Positions 1-21,825 of a stretch of DNA of 64,000 nucleotides are shown here, in pieces (the stretch's first letter is position 1; each line of letters opens with the position of its first letter). A program made the translations under genes and the position numbers. This DNA comes from Ophthalmolycus amberensis (taxonomy: Eukaryota > Chordata > Actinopteri > Perciformes > Zoarcidae). The stretch covers positions 26,417 through 90,416 of the forward strand of contig JAFEUB010001575.1 in assembly GCA_024529925.1 (NCBI GenBank), written 5' to 3'. The notes below the pieces were generated by a model. The model saw only the letters and a list, made by a program, of their open reading frames with translations. It was not told where the DNA came from and ran no database searches.

Positions 1-3000
1 CAACATCCTCCACCAGCCTCCATCTACACCCAACATCCTCTACCAACCTCCACCAACCTCCATCTACACCCAACATCCTCTACCAACCTCCATCAGCCTC
101 CATATACACCCAACATCCTCTACCAACCTCCACCAACCTCCATCAGCCTCCATCTACACCAAACATCCTCTACCAACCTCCACCAGCCTCCGTCTACACC
201 CAACATCCTCTACCAACCTCCACCAGCCTCCATCTACACCCAACATCCTCTACCAACCTCCATCAGCCTCCACATACACCCAACATCCTCTACCAACCTC
301 CACCAACCTCCATCAGCCTCCATCTACACCCAACATCCTCTACCAACCTCCACCAGCCTCCGTCTACACCCAACATCATCTACCAACCTCCACCAACCTC
401 CATCTACACACAACATCCTCTACCAACCTCCACCAACCTCCATCTACACCCAACATCCTCTACCAACCTCCACCAGCATCCGTCTACACCCAACATCCTC
501 TACCAACCTCCACCAACCTCCATCAGCCTACATCTACACCCAACATCCTCTACCAACCTCCACCAGCCTCCGTCAGCCTCAATCTACACCCAACATCCTC
601 TACCAACCTCCATCAGCCTCCACCAACCTCCATCTACACCCACCATCCTATACCAACCTCCACCAGCCTCCGCCAGCCTCCATCCACACCCAACATCCTC
701 TACCAACCTCCACCAGCCTCCGTCAGCCTCCATCTACACCCACCATCCTCTACCAACCTCCACCAACCTCCACCAGCCTCCGTCTACACCCAACATCCTC
801 TACCAACCTCCACCAACCTCCATCTACACCCAACATACTCTACCAACCTCCATCAGCCTCCACCAGCATCCATCTACACCCAACATCCTCTACCAACCTC
901 CATCTACACCCAACATCCTCTACCAACCTCCACCAACCTCCATCTACACCCAACATCCTCTACCAACCTCCAACATCCTCCATCAGCCTCCACCAGCATC
1001 CATCTACACCCAACATCCTCTACCAACCTCCACCAACCTCCATCTACACCCAACATCCTCTACCAACCTCCACCAACCTCCATCAGCCTCCATCTACACC
1101 CAACATCCTCTACCAACCTCCATCAGCCTCCATCTACACCCAACATCCTCTACCAACCTCCACCAGCCTCCATCAGCCTCCATCTACACCCAACATCCTC
1201 TACCAACCTCCACCATCCTCCATCAGCCTCCACCAGCCTCCATCTACACCCAACATCCTCTACCAACCTCCACCAACCTCCATCTACACCCAACATCCTC
1301 TACCAACCTCCACCAACCTCCATCAGCCTCCATATACACCCAACATCCTCTACCAACCTCCACCAACCTCCATCAGCCTCCATCTACACCCAACATCCTC
1401 TACCAACCTCCACCAGCCTCCGTCTACACCCAACATCCTCTACCAACCTCCACGAACCTCCATCTACACCAAACATCCTCTACCAACCTCCACCAACCTC
1501 TATCTACACCCAACATCCTCTACCAACCTCCACCAACCTCCATCTACACCCAACATCCTCTACCAACCTCCACCAGCCTCCGTCTACACCCAACATCCTC
1601 TATCAACCTCCACCAACCTCCATCAGCCTCCATCTACACCAAACATCCTCTACCAACCTCCACCAACCTCTATCTACACCCAACATCCTCTACCAACCTC
1701 CACCAACCTCCATCTACACCCAACATCCTCTACCAACCTCCACCAGCCTCTGTCTACACCCAACATCCTCTACCAACCTCCACCAGCCTCCGTCTACACC
1801 CAACATCCTCTACCAACCTCCACCAGCCTCCGTCAGCCTCAATCTACACCCAACATCCTCTACCAACCTCCATCAGCCTCCACCAACCTCCATCTACACC
1901 CACCATCCTCTACCAACCTCCACCAACCTCCATCAGCCTCCATCTACACCCAACATCCTCTACCAACCTCCACCAGCCTCCGTCAGCCTCAATCTACACC
2001 CAACATCCTCTACCAACCTCCATCAGCCTCCACCAACCTCCATCTACACCCACCATCCTCTACCAACCTCCACCAGCCTCCGCCAGCCTCCATCTACACC
2101 CAACATCCTCTACCAACCTCCACCAGCCTCCGTCAGCCTCCATCTACACCCACCATCCTCTACCAACCTCCACCAACCTCCACCAGCCTCCGTCTACACC
2201 CAACATCCTCTACCAACCTCCACCAACCTCCATCTAAACCCAACATCCTCCACCAACCTCCAACATCCTCCATCAGCCTCCACCAGCATCCATCTACACC
2301 TAACATCCTCTACCAACCTCCACCAACCTCCATCTACACCCAACATCCTCTACCAACCTCCACCAACCTCCATCAGCCTCCATCTACACCCAACATCCTC
2401 TACCAACCTCCACCAGCCTCCATCAGCCTCCATCTACACCCAACATCCTCTACCAACCTCCACCAACCTCCATCAGCCTCCATCTACACCCAACATCCTC
2501 TACCAACCTCCACCAACCTCCATCTACACCCAACATCCTCTACCAACCTCCACCAGCCTCCGTCTACACCCAACATCCTCTACCAACCTCCACCAACCTC
2601 CATCTACACCCAACATCCTCTACCAACCTCCACCAACCTCCATCTACAACCAACATCCTCTACCAACCTCCAACATCCTCCATCAGCCTCCACCAGCATC
2701 CATCTACACCCAACATCCTCTACCAACCTCCACCAACCTCCATCTACACCCAACATCCTCTACCAACCTCCACCAACCTCCATCAGCCTCCATATACACC
2801 CAACATCCTCAACCAACCTCCACCAACCTCCATCAGCCTCCATCTACACCCAACATCCTCTACCAACCTCCACCAGCCTCCATCAGCCTCCATCTACACC
2901 CAACATCCTCTACCAACCTCCATCTACACCCAACATCCTCTACCAACCTCCACCAGCCTCCATCAGCCTCCATCTACACCCAACATCCTCTACCAACCTC

Positions 3001-4160
3001 CACCATCCTCCATCAGCCTCCACCAGCCTCCATCTACACCCAACATCCTCTACCAACCTCCACCAACCTCCATCTACACCCAACATCCTCTACCAACCTC
3101 CACCAACCTCCATCAGCCTCCATATACACCCAACATCCTCTACCAACCTCCACCAACCTCCATCTACACCAAACATCCTCTACCAACCTCCACCAACCTC
3201 CATCTACACCCAACATCCTCTACCAACCTCCACCAACCTCCATCAGCCTCCACCTACACCCAACATCCTCTACCAACCTCCACCAGCCTCCGTCTACACC
3301 CAACATCCTCTACCAACCTCCACCAACCTCCATCTACACCCAACATCCTCTACCAACCTCCACCAGCCTCCGTCTACACCCAACATCCTCTACCAACCTC
3401 CACCATCCTCCATCAGCCTCCATCTACACCCAACATCCTCTACCAACCTCCACCAGCCTCCGTCAGCCTCAATCTACACCCAACATCCTCTACCAACCTC
3501 CACCAGCCTCCTTCTACACCCAACATCCTCTACCAACCTCCACCAACCTCCATCAGCCTCCATCTACACCCAACATCCTCTACCAACCTCCACCAGCCTC
3601 CATCTATACCCAACATCCTCTACCAACCTCCACCAACCTCCATCAGCCTCCATATACACCCAACATCCTCTACCAACCTCCATCAGCCTCCATCTACACC
3701 CAACATCCTCTACCAACCTCCACCAGCCTCCGTCTACACCCAACATCATCTACCAACCTCCACCAACCTCCATCTACACCCAACATCCTCTACCAACCTC
3801 CACCAACCTCCATCTACACCCAACATCCTCTACCAACCTCCACCAACCTCCATCAGCCTACATCTACACCCAACATCCTCTACCAACCTCCACCAGCCTC
3901 CGTCAGCCTCAATCTACACCCAACATCCTCTACCAACCTCCACCAGCCTCCGTCTACACCCAACATCCTCTACCAACCTCCATCAGCCTCCATCTACACC
4001 CAACATCCTCTACCAACCTCCACCAGCCTCCGTCAGCCTCAATCTACACCCAACATCCTCTACCAACCTCCATCAGCCTCCACCAACCTCCATCTACACC
4101 CACCATCCTCTACCAACCTCCACCAGCCTCCGCCAGCCTCCATCTACACCCAACATCCTC
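1..4160. repeat. Minisatellite of 10-bp modules (SOS1 intron 9 side)
   Basis: The whole stretch is built from a handful of 10-bp modules such as catctacacc, caacatcctc, taccaacctc, caccaacctc, catcagcctc and cgtctacacc. A module ending in ctacacc is nearly always followed by caacatcctc and then taccaacctc, giving composite units of 30 to 60 bp. The 10-bp register is kept from base 1 to about 4160, so there are no net insertions or deletions, only substitutions. The array runs off the left edge. It lies 3' of SOS1 exon 9 on the minus strand, so it should be intronic. Short open frames on the minus strand are by-products of the repeat. Confidence 0.95.
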
Positions 4161-4780
<620 letters not shown>

Positions 4781-5345
4781 TAGAACCCCACTAGAACCAG
4801 TATAACTCATAAAGGACCACTAGAACCCCACTAGAACCAGTATAACTCATAAAGGACCACTAGAACCAGTATAACTCATAAAGGACCACTAGAACCCCAC
4901 TAGAACCAGTATAACTCATAAAGGACCACTAGAACCAGTATAACTCATAAGAGGACCACTAGAACCCCACTAGAACCAGTATAACTCATAAAGGACCACT
5001 AGAACCAGTATAACTCATAAGAGGACCACTAGAACCCCACTAGAACCATTATAACTCATAAAGGACCACTAGAACCAGTATAACTCATAAGAGGACCACT
5101 AGAACCCCACTAGAACCAGTATAACTCATAAAGGACCACTAGAACCCCACTAGAACCAGTATAACTCATAAAGGACTACTAGAACCAGTATAACTCATAA
5201 AAGGACCACTAGAACCCCACTAGAACCAGTATAACTCATAAAAGGACCACTAGAACCCCACAAAGAACCAGTAGAACTAATAAAGGACCACTAGAACCCC
5301 ACAAAGAACCAGTAGAACTAGTAAAGGACCACTAGAACTCATAAA
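4781..5345. repeat. Minisatellite, about 37-39 bp unit
   Basis: Units combine ggaccactagaacccc, actagaaccagtataact and cataaa segments. Individual copies lack or contain the agaacccc segment, so unit length alternates. It lies in SOS1 intron 9. Confidence 0.93.
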
Positions 5346-5349
5346 GATC

Positions 5350-5440
5350 TCGTGGGCGACGGTGGCCAAGTGGAGAGAAAGGCCGTCCTTCAATCAGAGG
5401 ATCGGCGGTTCGATCCCCGGCTCTGCTCCGCTTGAGCAAG
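5350..5440 (+). repeat. tRNA-derived SINE fragment
   Basis: A tRNA-like head is visible: an A-box-like tggccaagtgg and, about 40 bases later, a B box ggttcgatccc, followed by ccggctctgctcc. This resembles the tRNA-derived SINE heads common in fish genomes. The body and tail are missing, so it is a truncated copy. It is intronic (SOS1 intron 9), opposite in orientation to the gene. Confidence 0.65.
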
Positions 5441-5502
5441 CCTACGGTGTGTGTGTGTGTGTGTGTGTGCAGGTGTGTGCAGGTGTGTGCAGGTGTGTGT
5501 AC

Positions 5503-15972
<10,470 letters not shown>

Positions 15973-16420
15973 GTCTGCTGCTGCAGCGGGACCGACACGC
16001 ACGGTTCACCGGTTTACATGCACGCTGACCGGCTGAGCCCGAGTCCGGTAGGAGGGAGGGTGAAGCTGGGCTAGTTGCTGGATGCATTAGCCTGTTAGCA
16101 TGTAGCTAATGAGTGTGCTAACGTTAGCAGCGGTTGTCAGCCGCGCGGATGGATCCATCAGCAGCGGGTTCAGTGAGCCGACAGGTGAGCCGCTGCTGGT
16201 CCAGGTGAGTCTCGGTGTGTGTTGCGGCCGGTCACGGTGAACGGTTGTTGGTTGTTGTGACTCTGGTGTGTATGGTGCTGGAGACTGTTGAGCATGACTG
16301 GGCATGCGCAGTGGGCAGGTTCTGACGTACATTACCGGGACTTCTGATAGTGTGTTCATGGAGTCAGCGCGTGGCAGTGACAAGCCAACATATATATATA
16401 TATACACACATTCACACACA
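15973..16420 (-). promoter_or_regulatory. SOS1 5' leader and promoter region (inferred)
   Basis: GC- and CpG-richer sequence directly upstream of the SOS1 start. It includes ggcatgcgca at 16301-16310, which resembles an NRF1 site. No TATA box is obvious. The transcription start cannot be fixed from sequence alone. Confidence 0.5.
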
Positions 16421-16504
16421 TGTGTTTCACTCACTTTAAATACATTACAGTAACATTATTCTCATCCTAGAAACTAACAACATAACCATTAACATAACAT
16501 AATA

Positions 16505-17021
16505 TAGCCCTGTTATGTTCTATCCAGAACCTTGTTGTGTTCCATCTACAACCCTATTCTGTTCTGTCTAGAATCCTGTTGTGTTCCATCTACAACCCTA
16601 TTCTGTTCTGTCTAGAACCCTATTGTGTTCCATCTACAAACCTGTTCTGTTCTGTCTAGAATCCTGTTGTGTTCTATCTACAACCTTGTTGTGTTCTATC
16701 TAGAACCACGTGTTCCAGCTAGAACCATGTTGTGTTCTATATAGAACCATGTTGTGTTCTATATAGAACCCTGTTGTGTTCTATATATAATCCTGTTGTG
16801 TTCCATCTAGAACCCTGTTGTGTTCCATCTAGAACCCTGTTCCGTTCTATCTAGAACCCTGTTCCGTTCTATCTAGAACCCTGTTCCGTTCTGTCTAGAA
16901 CCATGTTGTGTTCCATCTACAAACTTGTTGTGTTCTATCTAGAACCATGTTGTGTTCTCTCTAGAACCATGTGGTGTTCCACCTAGAGCCCTGTTGTGTT
17001 ATATCTAGAGCCCTGTTGTGT
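16505..17021. repeat. 22-bp minisatellite, left part of array split by a LINE
   Basis: Units of gttgtgttccatctagaacc with ct/at endings and ctacaa variants. The same unit resumes at 18894 after the L2 insertion. Confidence 0.93.
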
Positions 17022-17345
17022 TGCTGCCCTGGAATGAGAAGCTCCACCTGCATCCTGGATCCTATCCCATCTAACCTGGTCAAGGACTGTCTCCCAGCCA
17101 TCTCACCACTCATCACAGTCATCATCAACTCCTCCCTCAGCTCCGGTTCAGTCTCTAGAACCATGTGGTGTTCCACCTAGAGCCCTGTTGTGTTATATCT
17201 AGAGCCCTGTTGTGTTGCTGCCCTGGAATGAGAAGCTCCACCTGCATCCTGGATCCTATCCCATCTAACCTGGTCAAGGACTGTCTCCCAGCCATCTCAC
17301 CACTCATCACAGTCATCATCAACTCCTCCCTCAGCTCCGGTTCAG
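16958..17345. repeat. 194-bp tandem duplication of the array/LINE junction
   Basis: Bases 16958-17151 recur at 17152-17345 (tctctagaaccatgtggtg through ctccggttcagt). Each copy holds about 60 bp of minisatellite plus the 5' end of the L2 LINE, so the duplication happened after the LINE inserted. Confidence 0.92.
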
Positions 17346-18852
17346 TCCCTGACACACTTAAACTGGCTGCTGTCACCCCCATCCTCAAAAAACCTGGACT
17401 TGACCCTGACACCATGAGCAATTTCCGTCCCATTTCCAATCTTCCCTTTCTGTCAAAAATACTGGAACGCATTGTCGCCACACAACTCAAAGCCCACCTC
17501 ATCTCCAACGATCTGTTTGAGCCATTTCAATCTGGTTTCCGCTCACAGCACAGCACTGAAACAGCCCTCCTTAAAGTCACCAACGACCTCCTCCTCTCCT
17601 CAGATGCTGGTCACCTCAACATTCTCATCCTCCTCGACCTCACCGCAGCTTTTGACACAATCAACCACAACATCCTTCTCTCCCGCCTCGAATCCTCCCT
17701 CAACATCACCGGAACTGCTCTCTCCTGGATTAAATCATATCTCACAAACCGACAACAGTTCATCAGTATCAACAACTGCACCTCCTCCACTGCTCCTCTG
17801 TCTCAAGGCGTCCCCCAGGGTTCGGTGCTTGGTCCTCTTCTGTTCATCCTCTACTTGCTCCCTCTTGGTAACATCATACGTCAACATGGACTTCACTTTC
17901 ACTGTTACGCCGATGATGTCCAACTCTACATCTCCACAAAAGCCATCACCACTGCTACTCACTCCACTCTCACCAACTGCCTCACTGACATTAAATCATG
18001 GATGCAAACCAACTTCCTCAAACTGAACTGTGATAAATCTGACATGATCATCATCGGTCCCAAATCCCTCACTAAAACCTGTCACAACTTCTGCCTCACC
18101 ATCGACAACTCCACTCTGTCTCCCTCCCCACACATCCGCAACCTTGGAGTCATGTTTGACAGCAACCTCTCCTTTGAACACCACGTCAAACAAATCACCA
18201 GAACTGCCTTTTTCCACTTAAAAAACATCGCCCGTCTCCGCCCATCACTCTCCTCATCTGCTGCTGAAACTCTGATCCACGCCTTCATCACCTCCAGAAT
18301 TGACTACTGCAACAGCATTCTTTACGGCACATCATCCAAAATCCTAAATAAACTCCAGTACATCCAGAACTCTGCTGCTCGCCTGCTCACCCGCACCCGC
18401 TCCCGTGACCACATCACCCCTGTTCTCCAGAACCTCCACTGGCTCCCCGTCCCACAACGGATCCAATACAAAATCCTTCTCCTCACTCACAAAGCCCTCC
18501 ACAATCAGGCCCCCTCCTACCTCACCGACCTGCTTCACCACCACACTCCATCCCGCCGGCTCCGCTCCTCTGATGCCAACCTCCTGTCCCTTCTGCTCAG
18601 GACCAAGCACCGGACATGGGGCGACAGAACCGTCTCCATATCTGCCCCCTCCCTCTGGAACTCTCTCCCCAAAAACATCCGAGATTGCACTGACCTTTCC
18701 ACATTCAAATCACAAATCAAAACTCACCTGTTCAAAACTGCTTTTAATGTGTGACTATTATTGTGTACTTTGTTTTTAGTGTATTGTTTTAATATATGAT
18801 GATTTTAATGTAAAGTGTCTGAGTGTCATGAAAAGCGCTATATAAATAAAAT

Positions 18853-18893
<41 letters not shown>
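17022..18893 (+). mobile_element. 5'-truncated L2-clade LINE
   Basis: Reverse-transcriptase ORF followed by a short 3' UTR (aaaagcgctatataaataaa) and an (ATT)n tail, typical of vertebrate L2 elements. The endonuclease half is missing. It is inserted in a 22-bp minisatellite that continues on both sides. It lies between SOS1 and TMEM178. Confidence 0.9.
17165..18754 (+). CDS. L2 LINE reverse transcriptase (5'-truncated ORF)
   Basis: The frame is open for 529 codons; the first 17 or so are minisatellite. RT signatures in order: SGFRSQHSTETALLKVTNDL, LLDLTAAFDTINHNILLSRL, QGVPQGSVLGPLLF, and the active-site CYADDVQLYIS. The C-terminus has NSAARLLTRTRSRDHITPVL and ends KTHLFKTAFNV. No stop within the retained part, so insertion is probably recent. 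It is not a host gene. Confidence 0.9.
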   Translation: MVFHLEPCCVISRALLCCCPGMRSSTCILDPIPSNLVKDCLPAISPLITVIINSSLSSGSVPDTLKLAAVTPILKKPGLDPDTMSNFRPISNLPFLSKILERIVATQLKAHLISNDLFEPFQSGFRSQHSTETALLKVTNDLLLSSDAGHLNILILLDLTAAFDTINHNILLSRLESSLNITGTALSWIKSYLTNRQQFISINNCTSSTAPLSQGVPQGSVLGPLLFILYLLPLGNIIRQHGLHFHCYADDVQLYISTKAITTATHSTLTNCLTDIKSWMQTNFLKLNCDKSDMIIIGPKSLTKTCHNFCLTIDNSTLSPSPHIRNLGVMFDSNLSFEHHVKQITRTAFFHLKNIARLRPSLSSSAAETLIHAFITSRIDYCNSILYGTSSKILNKLQYIQNSAARLLTRTRSRDHITPVLQNLHWLPVPQRIQYKILLLTHKALHNQAPSYLTDLLHHHTPSRRLRSSDANLLSLLLRTKHRTWGDRTVSISAPSLWNSLPKNIRDCTDLSTFKSQIKTHLFKTAFNV

Positions 18894-18897
<4 letters not shown>

Positions 18898-19284
18898 TTA
18901 GAACCCTGTTGTGTTATATCTAGAGCCCTGTTGTGTTACATCTAGAACCTTGTTGTGTTCCATCTACAATGCTGTTCTGTTCTATCTAGAACCCTGGTCT
19001 GTTCCATCTTGAACTCTGTTGTGTTCCATCTAGAACCATATTGTGTTCCATCTAGAACCTTGTTGTGTTCCATCTACAATGCTGTTCTGTTCTATCTAGA
19101 ACCCTGTTGTGGTCCATCCAGAGCCCTGTTGTGGTCCATCCAGAGCCCTGTTGTGTTCCATCTAGAGCCATGTTGTGTTCAATCCAGAGCCCTGTTGTGG
19201 TCCATCCAGAGCCCTGTTGTGGTCCATCCAGAGCCCTGTTGTGGTCCATCCAGAGCCCTGTTGTGGTCCATCCAGAGCCCTGTA
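18894..19284. repeat. 22-bp minisatellite, right part of split array
   Basis: Same unit family as 16505-17021, drifting to a gccctgttgtggtccatcca variant at 19110-19284. Confidence 0.92.
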
Positions 19285-19429
19285 GTTTGCTACAAAGAAG
19301 CAGATCAGTCTGATGATTTTTATATTGTTTATTTACAGCTGAACATCAGGATGTCATGGGGGGGAGGGGGGTGTCAGGAGGCTTAATAGGGTACTATGGA
19401 GTTCCACGGGGTAAAGGATGGGGGCATTG

Positions 19430-20155
19430 GAATCAGCAAGTACAGGATGGGTATCAGAGAGTATAGGAGGTGTATCAGAGAGTATCAGAGGGTACAGGAG
19501 GGGTATCAGAGGGTATCAGAGGGTACAGGAGGGGTATCAGAGGGTGCAGGGGGTATCTGAGGGTGCAGGGGGGGTATCTGAGGGTGCAGGGGGGTATCTG
19601 AGGGTACAGGAGGGGTATCTGAGGGTACAGGAGGGGTATCAGCGAGTATCAGAGGGTACGGGAGGGGTATCAGAGGGTACAGGAGGGGTATCAGAGGGTA
19701 CGGGAGGGGTATCAGCGAGTATCAGAGGGTACGGGAGGGGTATCAGAGTATCAGAGAGTATCAGAGGGTATGGGAAGGGTATCAGGGGGTGCAGGAGGGG
19801 TATCTGGGGGTGCAGGATATCTGGGGGTGCAGGAGGGGTATCAGAGGGTACAGGAGGGGTATCTGAGGGTACGGGAGGGGCATCAGAGGGTACGGGAGGG
19901 GAATCAGAGGGTACGGGAGGGGTATCGGAGAGTATCCGAGGGTACGGGCGGGGTATCTGAGAGTATCAGAGGGTACAGGAGGTATATCTGAGAGTATCAG
20001 AGGGGCATCGGTGGGTATCAGAAGGCATCGGAGGGTACATGAAGGGTATCAGAGGGTACAGGAGGGGTATCAGAGGGTACAGGAGGGGTATCAGAGAGTA
20101 TCAGAGGGTACAGGAGGAGCATCAGAGGGTACATGGGGGTATCAGAAGGATATTC
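19430..20155. repeat. About 22-bp minisatellite
   Basis: gtatcagagggtacaggagg-type units with gtatctgagg and gagagtatca variants. Open frames reading Val-Ser-Glu-Gly repeats are artefacts. Confidence 0.93.
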
Positions 20156-20452
20156 TAGAAGGCATCTAAGGATTTGTTTGGGTTTCAAAGGTTATCTGGA
20201 GATCTGAGAGCATTAGATGGGTACGATGCAGTACAAGAGTGTTTCAGAGACAATAACAGGTCTCAGGGGGAATCAGACGTACCTTATGAGGAGTACACCC
20301 CATCAGCCTGCTCTGTTAGAGGGTATAAGAGGGTACAGACGTGGCATCCAGCCTTACAGGATCTGAGACTAAGCTGAAGACGACTGGACGTTGAACTCCT
20401 AAATTCAATCGATACTAAAGCACCAAGCAGCAGCATTTTGCATTTATTTATA

Positions 20453-20580
20453 CACCTGGTTCACCTGTTCAGACCCTGGTTCACCTGTTCAGACCTGGTT
20501 CACCTGTTCAGACCCGGGTTCACCTGTTCAGACCTGGTTCACCTGTTCAGACCCCGGTTCACCTGTTCAGACCCTGGACT
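20453..20580. repeat. About 20-bp minisatellite
   Basis: Six or so units of ggttcacctgttcagaccct. Confidence 0.9.
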
Positions 20581-21583
20581 TCCTGTGTGTGTGAGGCTCT
20601 GATCTCAGACCAGCTGACTGGTGAATCAGGTCCAGTGTTTGATGAGTAAAAGGGATCTCTGCAATATTCTCTTACAGATGTTCCACATGTTCTCCAGACA
20701 AAAACACGAGGTTCCTCATTGAGCTCCAACACAACACTGCTTCAATTAATTCATATATTCTCTGATCAGGTAGAAAAAGACACTATACTTGTATACATTT
20801 ACATGTGAAATACCTCCATAATATATTACGAGACTGCAAGCGAGGCGGTATATTGATCTTAATTGTCGGAGAACCGTCACAGTATAAAGAACATCATTTT
20901 TTGAGAAGCAATACAGACTCAACAAAACATAATATGGCGATACTCGATACTTTTACTTCACATTTTGATTGATTTAGTTTCATTTTAGCATTTACAGGTT
21001 CGGGGGTTAAGATCTCTGAGGGGTCTTCACAGCCTGAAGATGACGTTTAAAAGACTTAAATATGAGAAAGCTACAAAAGATAATCAGCCAAAGAAAATGA
21101 TGCGCTAGCTTTGTGGGAAAAAAAGCTTCAGACTGATTTCACTTGGACAGATGTGGACCTGCAGGTTTTTGGGGTCTTCTGGTTTCTACGCTGGATTTAT
21201 AAAGTGCGGGACCCCTTCAGGCTGATGGACTCATCCTGGAGGTGTGTTCATGGTTACGTGTTCCTTTATGTTCTTGTTTTAGAAACTGCAGGTGAGAACA
21301 AAAAACAACAAAGAAAAGCAGAGAAGGATGCTGATTGGATGCTGATTGTTAGCCTGTTAGCATGCTAGCTCCTACAGTTTTCCTGTCCCCTCTGCTTCTG
21401 GTCTAGGTCAAAGACACCTGTAACCACAACCCCAACGATGATGTCACGGTGTACCGGAGTGCACCTGTTCGTCACTGCGGCCAGGTGAGACGTTTGAAAC
21501 CGCTGGAGGTCAAGAAGCCCGTGCAGGACCCCGGGTCACATAAACCAGGTCCAGACCTCTGTTTGATTGACAGCTTGGCGGGC
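20581..21583. other. Flank downstream of TMEM178 (3' UTR and intergenic)
   Basis: Non-repetitive and AT-rich in part. The 3' UTR and polyadenylation site of TMEM178 (minus strand) should lie here or further left, but I cannot single out the signal with confidence. The 85-codon plus-strand frame at 21111-21368 has no recognisable domain. Confidence 0.5.
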
Positions 21584-21825
21584 TCAGACCGAGGACTCGC
21601 GGGCGATTTTGGAGTGCAGCGCTCCGGCCCGGCTCAGGAAGGGGAAGGCGGTGCCGAGGCATCCGGAGGCCACGGTGAGACCCAGACTAGCCCAGGCGCA
21701 GCAGAGAGACCAGCCGTAGCCGTGGTCCACGTCAGCCGGCAGGCCGTAGATGAAGGGGGGGTTTCTGGAGAGGTCGTAGCTCACGCTGGCTGCGTACGTA
21801 CACAGAGAGATGGTGCAGAAGATCC
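21584..21825 (-). CDS. tmem178: TMEM178 exon 4 (C-terminus)
   Basis: Begins GIFCTISLCTYAASVSYDLS and ends ARESSV with stop TGA at 21586-21584. Contains the third to fourth membrane spans. Acceptor cag at 21826-21828, entering in phase 1. Confidence 0.95.

Noticed and set aside
5350..5440. Possible functional tRNA gene
   Set aside because: A and B boxes are present but the acceptor stem does not pair and the sequence resembles tRNA-derived SINE heads.
16000..21583. Search for CDKL4, which lies between SOS1 and MAP4K3 in human
   Set aside because: No kinase exon or CDKL-type motif could be read on either strand here or elsewhere in the window.
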